From positions 16,187 to 80,186 of the forward strand of contig DGEO01000037.1 of assembly GCA_002385985.1 (NCBI GenBank): a stretch of 64,000 nt of DNA, in the 5' to 3' direction. Made by a program: the position numbers and the translations under genes. The notes beneath the pieces were generated by a model. The model was not told the DNA's origin and did not search any database. It was given only the letters and a program-made list of their open reading frames with translations. Of the stretch, positions 63,919-64,000 are shown piece after piece (within the stretch, counting starts at the first letter, position 1; the number at the start of each line of letters is the position of its first letter). Origin of the DNA: Anaerolineaceae bacterium UBA3924. Its GTDB lineage: Bacteria > Chloroflexota > Anaerolineae > Anaerolineales > Anaerolineaceae.

Positions 63919-64000
63919 TCAAGGCTGACCCTGGATGCTCCGGGTTTCGTCCTGAACCTGGCTCTCCATGTCAAGAATCGCCTTTGCCACCGCTTCGATA
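63919..64000 (-). CDS. 3' end of an unidentified gene
   Basis: Reading leftward from the window edge, an open frame of 26 codons (IEAVAKAILDMESQVQDETR... ending QGQP) stops with TGA at 63921-63919. The helical, acidic composition looks coding, but there is too little to name it. The 56-base gap to the S1 gene contains its Shine-Dalgarno. Confidence 0.45.
   Translation of the reverse strand, partial: IEAVAKAILDMESQVQDETRSIQGQP

Overview
The window is a gene-dense, high-GC bacterial chromosome segment with no phage, plasmid, IS or CRISPR content. The gene set points to an anaerobic or facultative member of the Chloroflexota, most likely Anaerolineae: an F420-type luciferase-like oxidoreductase, GerW in a non-sporulating context, corrinoid methyltransferases with a RamA-type activator, a tungstate transporter, FHA proteins beside a SEDS protein, a PduO-type adenosyltransferase and the RtcB/archease pair. 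This assignment is inferred from gene content only.

Layout. 0-5 kb: 3' part of gpmA, a MalK/UgpC-type ATPase, a PLP aminotransferase, an alanine-dehydrogenase-like protein and an Fpg/Nei glycosylase. 5-14 kb: a small membrane protein, a heterodimeric ABC exporter, a ribokinase-like protein without its catalytic Asp, an F420-type oxidoreductase, FtsH behind a leader hairpin, and GerW with a small membrane partner. 14-21 kb: gnd, an acetyltransferase, an unlisted 55-codon gene behind a long leader, a hotdog thioesterase, the tungstate transporter tupBCA and a receiver-only response regulator.

21-30 kb is the most unusual metabolic region. One translationally coupled operon encodes homocysteine S-methyltransferase, a MetH-activation-like protein and a RamA-like ASKHA ferredoxin. 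It converges on lacI plus a corrinoid protein. Divergent from these lies a UroD-family methyltransferase carrying a thioredoxin-like tail, followed by a CobW-type GTPase. A perfect palindromic LacI-type operator overlaps the -35 region of the uroD promoter, and an imperfect copy precedes lacI. Together these look like a folate-independent corrinoid route carrying methyl groups to homocysteine from an unknown donor.

30-34 kb: marR-MFS with a 21-bp operator, a DUF2231-Rieske protein, tRNA(CAT), RadC and a zinc-ribbon membrane protein. 34.5-45.4 kb is a nearly gapless forward array: PfkB kinase, ParA, ParB, amidohydrolase, two soluble histidine kinases, an OmpR-type regulator, a small protein, CpaF ATPase, a tandem-XRE regulator, a TPR protein and a GNAT enzyme that appears to start at ATA. 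45-52.8 kb: DUF554, cobalamin adenosyltransferase, a peptide-type binding protein, SecG, a PHP protein, YbaK, RtcB and archease.

52.8-57.6 kb holds fhaA, fhaB-like, mtnP and a fused SEDS/penicillin-binding protein. The SEDS catalytic Asp is intact, but the PBP SxxK, SxN and KTG motifs are all lost. 57.6-64 kb: SDR epimerase, HNH endonuclease, lgt, a CDP-alcohol phosphatidyltransferase, FtsK and an S1-repeat protein. The last 80 bases hold the end of an unidentified gene.
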